Positions 16,524-24,501 of a DNA stretch of 64,000 bases are shown here, piece after piece. The stretch covers positions 62,001-126,000 of IMG/VR virus record IMGVR_UViG_3300023296_000639; one strand, written 5' to 3'. This DNA is from a virus. The position numbers and the translations under genes are program-made. How positions within the stretch are numbered: position 1 is the stretch's first letter; each line of letters opens with the position of its first letter. The notes under the pieces were generated by a model. That model saw only the letters and a list, made by a program, of their open reading frames with translations. It did no database searches and was not told the origin of the DNA.

Positions 16524-16570
16524 CTAAGATAAATAATATACATATTAACTAAGATAAATAATATACATAT
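16521..16570 (+). repeat. Perfect 25-bp tandem repeat carrying two late promoter boxes
   Basis: Two identical adjacent copies (16521-16545, 16546-16570), each with GATAAATA (16528-16535 and 16553-16560). The first copy starts with the lysozyme stop codon. Followed by AGGAG and the holin start at 16590. It doubles the late promoter in front of the holin. Confidence 0.85.
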
Positions 16571-16589
16571 ATAACTAGGAGTTATCAAA

Positions 16590-16961
16590 ATGGAAACATC
16601 AGTAATCGATCTAAGTCCAGTTCTAACCATCCTACTACAATGCCTCGGCGGTGTTGTTCTAGCAGTTGGTAGTTGGGCATTATACAAAGTTCAGCAGAAG
16701 TTTGGACTAGAAAACGAAGACAAAATTCGTGAAGTAGTTATGGGCGCTATTGAGCGTGGCGTTACTTACGGCAAGCACAAAGCCGAAGAAGAACTTAAAG
16801 ATGCCGATTGGGCTAAAGTTGAAACAAAGAATGCATTGGTCGCTCACGCAGCATCATACGTTCTTACTAAGGTTCCTGACGCTGTTAAGAAGTTCAAGTT
16901 GTCTGAAGATCAGGTAAAAGAGTTGGTTCTTACTAAACTCGACGTGCCAGCTAAGAAGTAA
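16590..16961 (+). CDS. Holin, LLH-superfamily-like
   Basis: 123 residues with AGGAG upstream. One clear N-terminal membrane segment (LTILLQCLGGVVLAVGSWAL, about residues 10-29) followed by a charged cytoplasmic-type helix with KHKAEEEL and a Val/Ala/Lys-rich C-terminus. This one-helix layout (N-out, long soluble tail) fits phage holins of the LL-H type and the place between endolysin and spanins supports it. It would form the inner-membrane holes that release the lysozyme. Assignment is by topology and context. Confidence 0.6.
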   Translation: METSVIDLSPVLTILLQCLGGVVLAVGSWALYKVQQKFGLENEDKIREVVMGAIERGVTYGKHKAEEELKDADWAKVETKNALVAHAASYVLTKVPDAVKKFKLSEDQVKELVLTKLDVPAKK

Positions 16962-17200
16962 TGAACTTTTTAGCGAGCCTTGCTGGAAAACTATTTGACA
17001 GCCTTGTTGGTGGTGTTATCAAAGCTTGGGAATCAAGCAAGCGTGATGCTACTAATATTGAAAAAGGCGCAGATAAAGTAATAAAGGAGCAACTTAAAGA
17101 TGAAGTTGAACGAGCTAAAGAAGCTGGCGATATTGAGGACGATGTTCGTCGTCAGTCTGATGATGATCTCCTTGACAGCTTGCGTAACCGTAAAGGTTGA
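16961..17200 (+). CDS. Putative inner-membrane spanin (Rz-like)
   Basis: 79 residues, start overlapping the holin stop (TAATG). N-terminal hydrophobic/amphipathic segment (FLASLAGKLFDSLVGGVIKAW) then a highly charged helix ending DDDLLDSLRNRKG, as in i-spanin periplasmic coiled coils. The lipoprotein o-spanin gene is nested over its 3' half in another frame, the standard Rz/Rz1 arrangement. The membrane segment is weak, so the call is tentative. Confidence 0.55.
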   Translation: MNFLASLAGKLFDSLVGGVIKAWESSKRDATNIEKGADKVIKEQLKDEVERAKEAGDIEDDVRRQSDDDLLDSLRNRKG

Positions 17201-17372
17201 CGGAATTGTTTCGAATGGTTGCGTGTGGACAGACCCAATCAACCTATCCGAAGCAACTATTACAGCCTTAGAACCGGGTCTTCGTAAAGGCGACCGCAAC
17301 ATAAGGTTAGACCTTGAAGCGATAGACGCACATAACAAAAAATATGATGCGAACTGTCCATCAGAAAAATAA
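17100..17372 (+). CDS. Outer-membrane lipoprotein spanin (Rz1-like)
   Basis: 90 residues, overlapping the i-spanin gene by 101 nt in a different frame. The N-terminus has Lys residues, a hydrophobic core and a lipobox LTAC (Cys28). After it, CVWTDPINLSEATI ... IDAHNKKYDANC is the C-W-x-x-P-I ... HN motif common in phage Rz1-like proteins. AAGGAG (17083-17088) serves ATG 17100; ATG 17142 would still leave a short lipoprotein signal. With the i-spanin it would fuse inner and outer membranes in the last lysis step, implying a Gram-negative host. Confidence 0.75.
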   Translation: MKLNELKKLAILRTMFVVSLMMISLTACVTVKVDGIVSNGCVWTDPINLSEATITALEPGLRKGDRNIRLDLEAIDAHNKKYDANCPSEK

Positions 17373-17374
17373 CT

Positions 17375-17402
17375 AAAAGGGGGTGGACAAGCCTCCTTTT
17401 TT
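17375..17402 (+). terminator. Intrinsic terminator with a -35 box in its loop
   Basis: Stem AAAAGGGGG (17375-17383) and CCTCCTTTT (17392-17400) with one G-T pair, loop TGGACAAG, then a T-run. It ends the lysis operon 2 nt after the o-spanin stop. The loop contains TGGACA, the -35 of the next promoter. Confidence 0.8.
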
Positions 17403-17412
17403 ATTGTATAAT
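17384..17412 (+). promoter_or_regulatory. Sigma70-like promoter embedded in the terminator
   Basis: TGGACA (17384-17389) in the terminator loop, 17-bp spacer, TATAAT (17407-17412). The following ATG (17419) is only 6 nt past the -10, so the transcript would be leaderless. Confidence 0.6.
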
Positions 17413-17418
17413 ACTCCA

Positions 17419-17616
17419 ATGAATAAAAAGCTATTTTGGCCAGCTATGGCACGTGAAGAAACCCCCGACGATGTTAGGCGTGGGTGCATGACTTGTGTGC
17501 ATAATGCCTATTACCCAGCAGCTTGCAACCACCCAGATGTAACCCATGCGGGTATGAGTGTCTTGAGAATGATCGTATATTCTGGAAATGGCACAATGAA
17601 ACAGATGGGTAAATAG
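17419..17616 (+). CDS. Small cysteine-containing protein, unknown
   Basis: 65 residues. ATG 17419 is the first start after TATAAT (17407-17412) and lacks a Shine-Dalgarno. GCMTCVHNAYYPAACNHP (about residues 22-39) holds three Cys and two His, a possible zinc site. It precedes the dnaJ-clpA-clpP cluster by 3 nt and may set its translation. No family recognised. Confidence 0.55.
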   Translation: MNKKLFWPAMAREETPDDVRRGCMTCVHNAYYPAACNHPDVTHAGMSVLRMIVYSGNGTMKQMGK

Positions 17617-17619
17617 AAT

Positions 17620-18462
17620 ATGGACTATTATCAAGTTCTCGGGGTAGAAAAAAACGCTTCGGACAATACAATCAAACAAGCATACAAGACACTGGCTAAA
17701 AAGCATCATCCAGACTTGGGCGGTGATGAAAATCAGTTCAAACAAATCAGCGAAGCGTATGACACATTAAAGAACCCTGAGACACGACAGGCATATGATG
17801 CACGTTCACAGTTTGGTGGACGCCAACAAAACCGATTTGAAGAGTTCAGAAGTGGTAGAGGAATGGAAGATATTCTACGCCAAATGGAAGAACAAATGGC
17901 AGCAAGAGGCGGCGGGTTTCGTCCACGTCAAACAAAAAACCATAATCTGAACATTACACTAAATGTAACACTTGACGAACTTATAATGAATGAAACCGAT
18001 GTATCTGTTGAAAAGCATTTAAGCATCAGAATGAGTAATGGTGAACGTGAACTTGTAAAAGTCAACATTCCGCCTTATATTCAACATGGCGAAACACTTC
18101 ATATCGCTGGTCTTGGAGATAATGCCAATCCATCATTGACAAGGGGTGACTTGTATGTTACTATAATGCTTAGTCCTCATAAAACCTTTGAAAAGAAAGG
18201 GTTGGACTTGGTTTCTACTATGGTTATCGATAGTCTTGACGCCATTCTTGGGTGTGAAGAAATAATACAGACATTATCAGGAAAGAACTTGAAAGTGAAA
18301 ATCCCAGCAGGGACAGACAATGGACAAGTTCTGAATCTAAGAGATGAAGGTCTTCGTTTCCGAGAAAAGAAGGGAAGTATCTTTATCCAAGTGAGCGTTA
18401 AGACACCAAAAAATCTAACCCCTAAACAACTTGATTTTATCAAGAAAGCAAAATCGGAGTAA
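17620..18462 (+). CDS. dnaJ: DnaJ/CbpA-type J-domain co-chaperone
   Basis: 280 residues. N-terminal J domain (residues 3-62): DYYQVLGVEKNA, HPD at 30-32 for stimulating DnaK, and QISEAYDTLKNP. A Gly/Arg/Gln-rich linker (67-105) follows, then the two substrate-binding beta domains (ITLNVTLDEL ... VNIPPYIQHGETLHIAGLGD ... GDLYVTIMLSPH). The Cys-rich zinc finger of class I DnaJ is absent, so it is a class II (CbpA-like) protein. It should recruit host DnaK to phage or host clients. Adjacent ClpA and ClpP genes suggest a phage-controlled protein quality/degradation module. Confidence 0.9.
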   Translation: MDYYQVLGVEKNASDNTIKQAYKTLAKKHHPDLGGDENQFKQISEAYDTLKNPETRQAYDARSQFGGRQQNRFEEFRSGRGMEDILRQMEEQMAARGGGFRPRQTKNHNLNITLNVTLDELIMNETDVSVEKHLSIRMSNGERELVKVNIPPYIQHGETLHIAGLGDNANPSLTRGDLYVTIMLSPHKTFEKKGLDLVSTMVIDSLDAILGCEEIIQTLSGKNLKVKIPAGTDNGQVLNLRDEGLRFREKKGSIFIQVSVKTPKNLTPKQLDFIKKAKSE

Positions 18463-18465
18463 ACA

Positions 18466-20766
18466 ATGTTAGAAGAAAATCCAGATATCAACAAGATCAT
18501 TGATGCATCACAAGACTATGCAGCAAAACTAAAGCATCAATATGTTACACTTGAACACCTTTTGTTCGGGTTGATCAAAGACCGAGAGTTTTCAACCATT
18601 CTTGCAGAAGTCAAGGTTGACGTTGAAGGACTTCGTGATGAGTTAGTAACTTATATGCGGGATCGTCCAGAACTTATCAGTCGGCATACAGGCACACCAA
18701 AGCGAACACATGCCCTTGAGCGTGTATTTAACCGTGCCTATACACAAGTGTTGTTCAGTGGTCGAAGCCGTATGGATAGCATTGACCTATATTTGAGCAT
18801 CCTTGCCGAAACCAACTCACACGCCGCATATTATCTTCTTAAATATCTTCCTTCTAAAGACGATATCATGGAAATGTATCAGCCCAAGGACAAAAAGGGC
18901 GCAACAAATAAATCTAAAAAAATGAACGAAACCCAAGCGCAAGAGTTGCTTGAAGAATACTGTAGCAATCTTAACGAGATGGCAGATAACGGAAAGATTG
19001 ATCCCGTTATTGGACGTGATGCCGAACTTGATGATATTGCACAAGTTCTTGCAAGACGCACAAAGTCAAACGTGCTAATGGTCGGTGATCCCGGCGTTGG
19101 TAAGACTGCGATTGCAGAAGGATTGGCATTGAAAATCAACGAAGGCAAAGTGCCTGACTATCTTGTAGGATGGGCGGTGTGGAACCTTGATGTTGGGTCA
19201 TTGCTTGCAGGTTGTAAGTTCCGTGGTGAGTTTGAAGAGAAAATCAAAGAAACCATTGAAGCACTTGAAGCACGTGGCAAGTCAATCTTGTTTATCGACG
19301 AAGCGCACACGATGCGTGGTGCTGGCAATGCTGGCACTGGCGGCGGTCCAGATTTCGCCAATATGCTGAAGCCAGCACTTGGTCGTGGCGGAATCAAGGT
19401 TATTGCATCAACAACATGGGATGAATATACCACATCATTCGAAAAAGACCGTGCTATGATGCGGCGTTTCTATCGTTTGACCGTTGATGAACCAACGCCA
19501 GAAGTTGCCAAGGATATTGTTGCGGCGATTTCGGTATATATTCGTGAACATCATGGCGCAAAGGCTATCAAAAAGGATGCCATCGAAGCGGCGGTTGATT
19601 ATTCCGTTCGTTATCAAGCCGATAAGAAACTTCCCGACAAAGCGATTGATTTGATTGATGCGGCTTGTGCAAAGCAACGGTTGCTTGGTAATAAGAACTT
19701 CGTAATCAAGAAAGTTGATGTATTGACGGAGTTAGCCCGTGCAACGGGTGTTCCAATGAATACAATGGACGATAAAGAAAAGTCCGAGAACTTGCAAAAT
19801 ATTGAAATCAATATCAAAACCAATGTGTTCGGTCAAGATGATTCAGTTGATAAAGTTCTTGATAAAATCTTCGTGGCAAAGGCTGGATTGAAATCACACG
19901 ACAAGCCGATTGGTTCCTTTATGTTTATGGGTCCAACGGGTGTGGGTAAAACCGAGTTGGCGAAACAGCTGTCACGTGAACTTGCAATGAAACTGTTGCG
20001 ATATGATATGAGTGAATATCAAGAGAAACACGCCATTGCACGTTTCGTTGGTGCCCCTGCGGGTTACGTAGGTCACGACGATACACCGGGTCTTTTGATT
20101 AAAGACATCAAAGAAAATCCTAACGCTATCATTCTTTTTGACGAAGTTGAAAAGGCGCACCCTGATGTTCTAAACATCTTGTTGCAAATGATGGACGAAG
20201 GTTATGTCACCAGTGCCAAAGGTCAACGAGCAGATGCACGTAACTGTGTTATCATTTTGACATCAAACTTGGGTGCTGCGGCAAACGAGAAAAACAACAT
20301 CGGCTTCGGATTATCCGGTGCAGCGTTGCAGAAATCAGGTGAAGAAGATAAAGAGTATGAAGCATACTTTGCACCAGAATTCCGTAACCGTGTCGATGCT
20401 GTATGTAAATTCGGCAAGTTATCTAAAATGGCGATGAAAAAGATTGTCAATAAGTTCATGAATGATGTTAATGAACTTCTTAGTGAACGTGATATGAAAA
20501 TTCGTACCACGGATGAACTTGTAGAATACCTTGTAGATAGTGGCTTTGATCCAAAGACGGGTGCACGTCCATTGGCACGTATCATCGATCAAGAAATCAA
20601 AGTCCCGCTTGCCAAGAAGATGCTGTTCGAAAAACTTGACAAAGGTAGCATTATTGTGGTAAACTATAAGGATAAAGAGGTCACATTTGACTTCACAAAT
20701 CCCCTTCCAATTGAAAATTTAGAAAAAGAGGCCATTAATGACCAAGGTATTATCGAAATCGATTAA
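18466..20766 (+). CDS. clpA: ClpA-like AAA+ unfoldase
   Basis: 766 residues, the length of E. coli ClpA (758). N-terminal Clp_N-like helical repeat (1-140), linker, AAA-1 with Walker A GDPGVGKT (207-214), Walker B LFIDEAHT, then AAA-2 with Walker A GPTGVGKT (about 489-496) and ILFDEVEKAHPD, and a C-terminal Clp D2-small domain. No ClpB/Hsp104 middle coiled coil is present. NNIGFGLSG (about 609-617) sits where ClpA has the IGL/IGF loop that docks on ClpP. Together with the ClpP gene 1 kb downstream this could form a phage ClpAP protease. Starts 3 nt after dnaJ. Confidence 0.9.
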   Translation: MLEENPDINKIIDASQDYAAKLKHQYVTLEHLLFGLIKDREFSTILAEVKVDVEGLRDELVTYMRDRPELISRHTGTPKRTHALERVFNRAYTQVLFSGRSRMDSIDLYLSILAETNSHAAYYLLKYLPSKDDIMEMYQPKDKKGATNKSKKMNETQAQELLEEYCSNLNEMADNGKIDPVIGRDAELDDIAQVLARRTKSNVLMVGDPGVGKTAIAEGLALKINEGKVPDYLVGWAVWNLDVGSLLAGCKFRGEFEEKIKETIEALEARGKSILFIDEAHTMRGAGNAGTGGGPDFANMLKPALGRGGIKVIASTTWDEYTTSFEKDRAMMRRFYRLTVDEPTPEVAKDIVAAISVYIREHHGAKAIKKDAIEAAVDYSVRYQADKKLPDKAIDLIDAACAKQRLLGNKNFVIKKVDVLTELARATGVPMNTMDDKEKSENLQNIEINIKTNVFGQDDSVDKVLDKIFVAKAGLKSHDKPIGSFMFMGPTGVGKTELAKQLSRELAMKLLRYDMSEYQEKHAIARFVGAPAGYVGHDDTPGLLIKDIKENPNAIILFDEVEKAHPDVLNILLQMMDEGYVTSAKGQRADARNCVIILTSNLGAAANEKNNIGFGLSGAALQKSGEEDKEYEAYFAPEFRNRVDAVCKFGKLSKMAMKKIVNKFMNDVNELLSERDMKIRTTDELVEYLVDSGFDPKTGARPLARIIDQEIKVPLAKKMLFEKLDKGSIIVVNYKDKEVTFDFTNPLPIENLEKEAINDQGIIEID

Positions 20767-21466
20767 GAAAACATTGGACGATATCAATACTGTTAAAATC
20801 GTAGATTCACACAAGTATAGTGTGTCAGAACACGGAAAAATGTGGTTTAGTAAATTCAATACCCGTATTTCATTTCGTATTGATTCAGAATATGTTATCG
20901 ACGGGCGGCGTAGATACGGAACATATGACCATCTTGTGCATGAAGTCAAAACAATTGCTAGAGATATCTACACAACAGATGGTTGTAGATTCCGAGATGA
21001 TTATATCAGTATCAGCCTATTTGTAATACAGGGCGACGATAAACTTGAGTTACTGCTGGAAACGGTCAAGACATGGGCTGATAACTACGCAAAGAAAAAC
21101 CGTGGATACAAGCCGATTACTATCAATGATATTTCTCATACGATGGTAGAAGATCAACATCAAAGTGTGGTTATTCGCAAAGACACACTACCACATGGTG
21201 GCTATCGCTATAAGATGTATCTTTCTACCGACAGGGCAATGGACCGAGCAGACGATTTGGTGCGTCTTATTAAAACGGACGGGTATTTAACTAGCGACTA
21301 TACCATGGATAGATTATCATCCTCATCAGGGTATTTTTTTTATAATTCACAGCCATTCGTGTGGGCAAAAACCAAAAAAGATATGTTTGCAATGTCACTC
21401 GCAATGGGTGACGTAATTAAAAAAGTGGAGGAATATAGGTTAGAAAATGAAGACAACATTAGTTAA
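20738..21466 (+). CDS. Unknown protein between clpA and clpP
   Basis: 242 residues, overlapping clpA by 29 nt and the next gene by 20 nt. Mixed alpha/beta, slightly basic, with no recognised motif. Position inside the Clp operon makes an adaptor or substrate role conceivable, but nothing in the sequence shows it. Confidence 0.6.
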   Translation: MTKVLSKSIKKTLDDINTVKIVDSHKYSVSEHGKMWFSKFNTRISFRIDSEYVIDGRRRYGTYDHLVHEVKTIARDIYTTDGCRFRDDYISISLFVIQGDDKLELLLETVKTWADNYAKKNRGYKPITINDISHTMVEDQHQSVVIRKDTLPHGGYRYKMYLSTDRAMDRADDLVRLIKTDGYLTSDYTMDRLSSSSGYFFYNSQPFVWAKTKKDMFAMSLAMGDVIKKVEEYRLENEDNIS

Positions 21467-21773
21467 TAAATTTCGTGAGCTTGGTATTATTCAATACGAA
21501 ACAAAAGTTCATGCCACCGTTAATGCCAAAGGTATCGGATACGAGAAGGTTAGAATCAATAAAGAACTAGTCCTTCAACGAGTAGAAGACGCCGGGTGTT
21601 CCGGTATTAGCCCCCGTGATCCACATATTACCTATACTATTACGTATGGAGATATTCACAGGATTGACGGAATGAATATAGAACGATTAGCACAATCGTA
21701 TGATTTAAATATTGATGGCACACCACGTGCTGTCGGACTCAAACCGGGAAGGAAACCCAAAACAGATGTCTGA
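21447..21773 (+). CDS. Small basic protein, unknown
   Basis: 108 residues, coupled to neighbours on both sides by short overlaps. N-terminal alpha/beta part with VRINKELVLQRVED, C-terminal basic tail GLKPGRKPKTDV. No family recognised. Confidence 0.55.
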   Translation: MKTTLVNKFRELGIIQYETKVHATVNAKGIGYEKVRINKELVLQRVEDAGCSGISPRDPHITYTITYGDIHRIDGMNIERLAQSYDLNIDGTPRAVGLKPGRKPKTDV

Positions 21774-22320
21774 AGATAATAAAAATGAAAAGAAGTCACT
21801 AAACGATAACGGTATGTATCTTTTTATGACCGAAGTTACACAAGCGTCACTTAAACCAGTCATCGAATGGATTATTGAAGAAAATCTTCAAGCCAAGAAA
21901 AAGAAATATATCACACTTATTGTCAATTCACCCGGCGGCGACGTAAATGCTTGTTTTGCATTGATTGATACAATGAAGGGTTCTTCTATCCCTGTCCGCA
22001 CAGTCGGCATTGGCATGATCGCAAGTTGTGGCTTACTTATGTTCATGGCTGGTGAAAAAGGTCACCGTACTCTTACACCGAATACGTCTATCTTGTCACA
22101 TCAATATAGCGGGGGATCACGTGGTAAGGAACACGAACTATTTTCAGTAACAAAAGAGTTTAATCTTACAAGCAGACGATTATTAGATCATTACACTAAG
22201 TGCACTGGTTTATCAGAAAAGAAAGTTCGCAAGAAGTTGTTACCAGAATCCGATGTATGGCTTGATGCCGAAGAAGCATTGGCGCTTGGTATTTGCGACA
22301 AAATAAAGGAAACATATTAA
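21766..22320 (+). CDS. clpP: ClpP-like serine protease
   Basis: 184 residues from ATG 21766 (GGAAGGAA upstream). The ClpP fold is clear: ITLIVNSPGGDVNA (oxyanion-hole Gly-Gly), catalytic Ser87 in GMIASCGLLM, His112 in ILSHQYSGG and Asp163 in ESDVWLDAEEALALGICD. All three triad residues are present, so it should be active. With ClpA it would form a self-compartmentalised protease; ClpP alone could instead redirect host ClpA or ClpX, and it could also process the virion as in some phage head proteases. It is slightly short at the N-terminus relative to E. coli ClpP, without an obvious propeptide. Confidence 0.88.
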   Translation: MSEDNKNEKKSLNDNGMYLFMTEVTQASLKPVIEWIIEENLQAKKKKYITLIVNSPGGDVNACFALIDTMKGSSIPVRTVGIGMIASCGLLMFMAGEKGHRTLTPNTSILSHQYSGGSRGKEHELFSVTKEFNLTSRRLLDHYTKCTGLSEKKVRKKLLPESDVWLDAEEALALGICDKIKETY

Positions 22321-22724
22321 TGGTTAAAAAGAGTAAAAAAGACAGTGTAACCGCTGGCAATAAGGAAACCTTCGAAGAAACAAAGAAGCGTATTGAAACG
22401 TTGGGGCGTATCGAGCAGATCAAAGACAAAGAACTTGATATTCTTAAAGAAGGAAATGATGGTGAACTAAAGGATTATGAGCCAGACTTTATGCTTGTAT
22501 TCCGTGAAAAGGATGGCACGTGGTATTATGGCTCATCACGTATCCTTGATAACGATAACCACCAAATGAATGGTATGAAGGTTTACGAGGTCAAAGACTT
22601 TGACCGTACATTGGAAGACCTACGTGCCCGTCAAAAGTTTGACATTAGTTTACCGAATATGATTATTTGGAAAGACTATGATAACCAAGACGAGTTGGTT
22701 GGTTGGGCTGATCCGTACGCATAA
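22320..22724 (+). CDS. Conserved phage protein, unknown
   Basis: 134 residues; ATG 22320 overlaps the clpP stop and follows AAGGA. Lys-rich N-terminus with a helical segment, then a beta-rich C-terminal half (FMLVFREKDGTWYYGSS). The next gene (DHFR) begins in a TAATG overlap. Unknown. Confidence 0.6.
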   Translation: MVKKSKKDSVTAGNKETFEETKKRIETLGRIEQIKDKELDILKEGNDGELKDYEPDFMLVFREKDGTWYYGSSRILDNDNHQMNGMKVYEVKDFDRTLEDLRARQKFDISLPNMIIWKDYDNQDELVGWADPYA

Positions 22725-23257
22725 TGATTTCAGCAATCTTAGCCATTGATGAAAACGGGGCTATCGGTAACAAAGGTGCGTTACCGTGGCCCCGTAGTGA
22801 TCACGATATGAAATGGTTTCGCAACCTAACTAAAAATAACAATGTCGTTATGGGGCGAAAGACGTGGGATAGTTTGCCGAGCAAACCCCTGCCGAACCGT
22901 TTAAGTCTGATCGTTTCTAAAACTCTAACACAGCGTGATATTGGACGCAATGAAGCCTATGCGATGGTATTGGGGGATGATTGGAAAAATTTTGTTATTA
23001 ATCTACATCTACGCAACCAACTATCCATCCCGCCTGTTACATGTGACACGTTTATCATAGGCGGGGCTGAAATATATAGACAAACGTTTGATATATGTGA
23101 TAAAATATACCTAACGACATTTAAAGGTGTATTTGAAGCCGATACATATATTACCCATGATCTTGGTCTTCATATTGGTAACTTTGAATGCATTCAGCGA
23201 ATCGAACATCCAGAATGTAAAATGGAAGCGTGGGAACGTATACCAGATTATGAGTAG
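22724..23257 (+). CDS. Dihydrofolate reductase
   Basis: 177 residues. ISAILAIDENGAIGNKGALPWPRSDHDM... (N-terminal strand with the Met20-type loop, G-A-LPW-P), VVMGRKTWDSLP (NADPH-binding strand/helix) and FIIGGAEIYRQTFDICDKIYLT (GG dinucleotide turn) are diagnostic of DHFR. The enzyme regenerates tetrahydrofolate consumed by thymidylate synthase, encoded 1.2 kb downstream, as in T4 (frd next to td). Full length. ATG overlaps the preceding stop. Confidence 0.92.
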   Translation: MISAILAIDENGAIGNKGALPWPRSDHDMKWFRNLTKNNNVVMGRKTWDSLPSKPLPNRLSLIVSKTLTQRDIGRNEAYAMVLGDDWKNFVINLHLRNQLSIPPVTCDTFIIGGAEIYRQTFDICDKIYLTTFKGVFEADTYITHDLGLHIGNFECIQRIEHPECKMEAWERIPDYE

Positions 23258-23843
23258 AGAAAGTTTTGACGATACTTGGCTAACAGAAATGCCAGAGAAT
23301 ATAGGCGATTTTGAACTGTTTGATATGTTGGAATACCATATCAAAGATCGCCTAAAACATACCAGTAAAGTATCATTGGGCGATAATTGGTTCAAGATGG
23401 GTAATGAAGTGGTATCCTATTGGTATGAAAAAAATGGTGAAATATTATTAGCAGCAGAATTTGATGTGAAGCCACAATCATATGTTGTCAATTCGGTAGG
23501 AAAAAAATACAAGGGATCAATGCCCTATGCATCTGACCTATACAACCGTGTGTTGAAAGATACTCACAAATCTATTAGAATTATGAGTGATGTTCAATTA
23601 TCCAATGAGGGGTTTAGTATCTGGGAGAGATTGATAGATCAGGGACATTCAATATCCGTGTATAATAAAAACGAACCGGGTAGGTCATTTAAGATTTTAA
23701 ATAAAAATGATCTAAAAAAATATCATCAAGCGGATACAGATTTCCGTAAATATCAATTTATTATTTCGGAAAGCTCATATATAAACGAAACTGCTGCGGT
23801 ATTCGGCACCCGGCGTATGCGTGAATTAACTGGAAGAATATGA
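23250..23843 (+). CDS. Conserved phage protein, unknown
   Basis: 197 residues; ATG 23250 overlaps the DHFR stop by 8 nt. Segments SYVVNSVGKKYKGSMPYASDLY, NEGFSIWERLIDQGHSISVY and a C-terminal FGTRRMREL look like a compact alpha/beta fold related to acetyltransferase-type proteins, but I cannot assign a motif. Located in the folate-thymidylate operon. Confidence 0.55.
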   Translation: MSRESFDDTWLTEMPENIGDFELFDMLEYHIKDRLKHTSKVSLGDNWFKMGNEVVSYWYEKNGEILLAAEFDVKPQSYVVNSVGKKYKGSMPYASDLYNRVLKDTHKSIRIMSDVQLSNEGFSIWERLIDQGHSISVYNKNEPGRSFKILNKNDLKKYHQADTDFRKYQFIISESSYINETAAVFGTRRMRELTGRI

Positions 23844-23913
23844 ATGTGATTGGTATCCATATGTGTTCAAATGTAGCAAATGCAAACAGACTTATATGTA
23901 CGGATGGTCATAA
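23830..23913 (+). CDS. Possible mini zinc-ribbon protein, non-ATG start
   Basis: 27 codons from CTG 23830 to TAA 23911-23913, containing a C-x8-C-x2-C pattern (ECDWYPYVFKCSKCKQTY). Its stop overlaps the ATG of the HNH gene (TAATG), the coupling used throughout this genome. The only in-frame starts are CTG after an upstream stop, so either a rare start is used or the 5' end is decayed. Confidence 0.3.
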   Translation: MEEYECDWYPYVFKCSKCKQTYMYGWS

Positions 23914-24203
23914 TGTCACTGTTTGAAATCTGTCCATTATGTTGGCGTGTACTAGGAATAGTGAACATAGACGAGCATCACTTGATTCCTAAAACTTTCA
24001 AGGGTAAAGCAAAAGAACCATTACATAAAATATGTCACAGAAAGATACACGCAACCTTTACTGAACGAGAGTTACTAAAACATTATCATACTTGGGAAAG
24101 ACTTAGGGAACATGAGCAAATCCAGACTTTCGTGAAGTGGGTCCAAAAGAAAGACCCCAGCTACTATGACGGAAGCAAAGATTCAAACCGGAGAAGAAGA
24201 TGA
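23913..24203 (+). CDS. HNH endonuclease-like protein
   Basis: 96 residues from ATG 23913. CPLC near the N-terminus (zinc knuckle), then HHLIPKTFKGK and ICHRKIHATFTERELLKHYH, the H-H ... H-x3-H arrangement of small HNH nucleases; the C-terminus is basic (SNRRRR). These free-standing HNH proteins occur widely in phages as homing or recombination nucleases. It lies just upstream of the thymidylate synthase gene that carries an insert, but a link is only suggestive. Confidence 0.7.
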   Translation: MSLFEICPLCWRVLGIVNIDEHHLIPKTFKGKAKEPLHKICHRKIHATFTERELLKHYHTWERLREHEQIQTFVKWVQKKDPSYYDGSKDSNRRRR

Positions 24204-24204
24204 C

Positions 24205-24501
24205 ATGAAAATATTACCACGCTATAGAACAGATCAATGGACAAGAGGGGAAGATTTCCCCAACGAGCCGTTTGTGTTTGATGTGCGTAATTGGGACATC
24301 GCTCATACTATGTACCGAATGTTGATGACACCTAAGTTACAACAGGATCGCAATGTAGTCGCAGTATCCTTGCGTGGTATTCCAACCGCTAACGAACTTC
24401 GCTGGTGTGAAAGAGCCGCCAGAAAAGGTAACTTCAGAATAATATGGCTTAGTACAAAAATGAAAGAAACATCAGATGCAGAACTACCTAACAACACTTA
24501 A
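24205..24501 (+). CDS. Small conserved protein, paralogue of the 46087 gene
   Basis: 98 residues from ATG 24205 (GGAGAAG upstream; ATG 24166 less likely). It shares [18 protein letters not shown] and [12 protein letters not shown] with the 46087 protein, showing an internal duplication in this genome. No catalytic motif recognised. Overlaps thyA by 26 nt. Confidence 0.6.
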   Translation: MKILPRYRTDQWTRGEDFPNEPFVFDVRNWDIAHTMYRMLMTPKLQQDRNVVAVSLRGIPTANELRWCERAARKGNFRIIWLSTKMKETSDAELPNNT

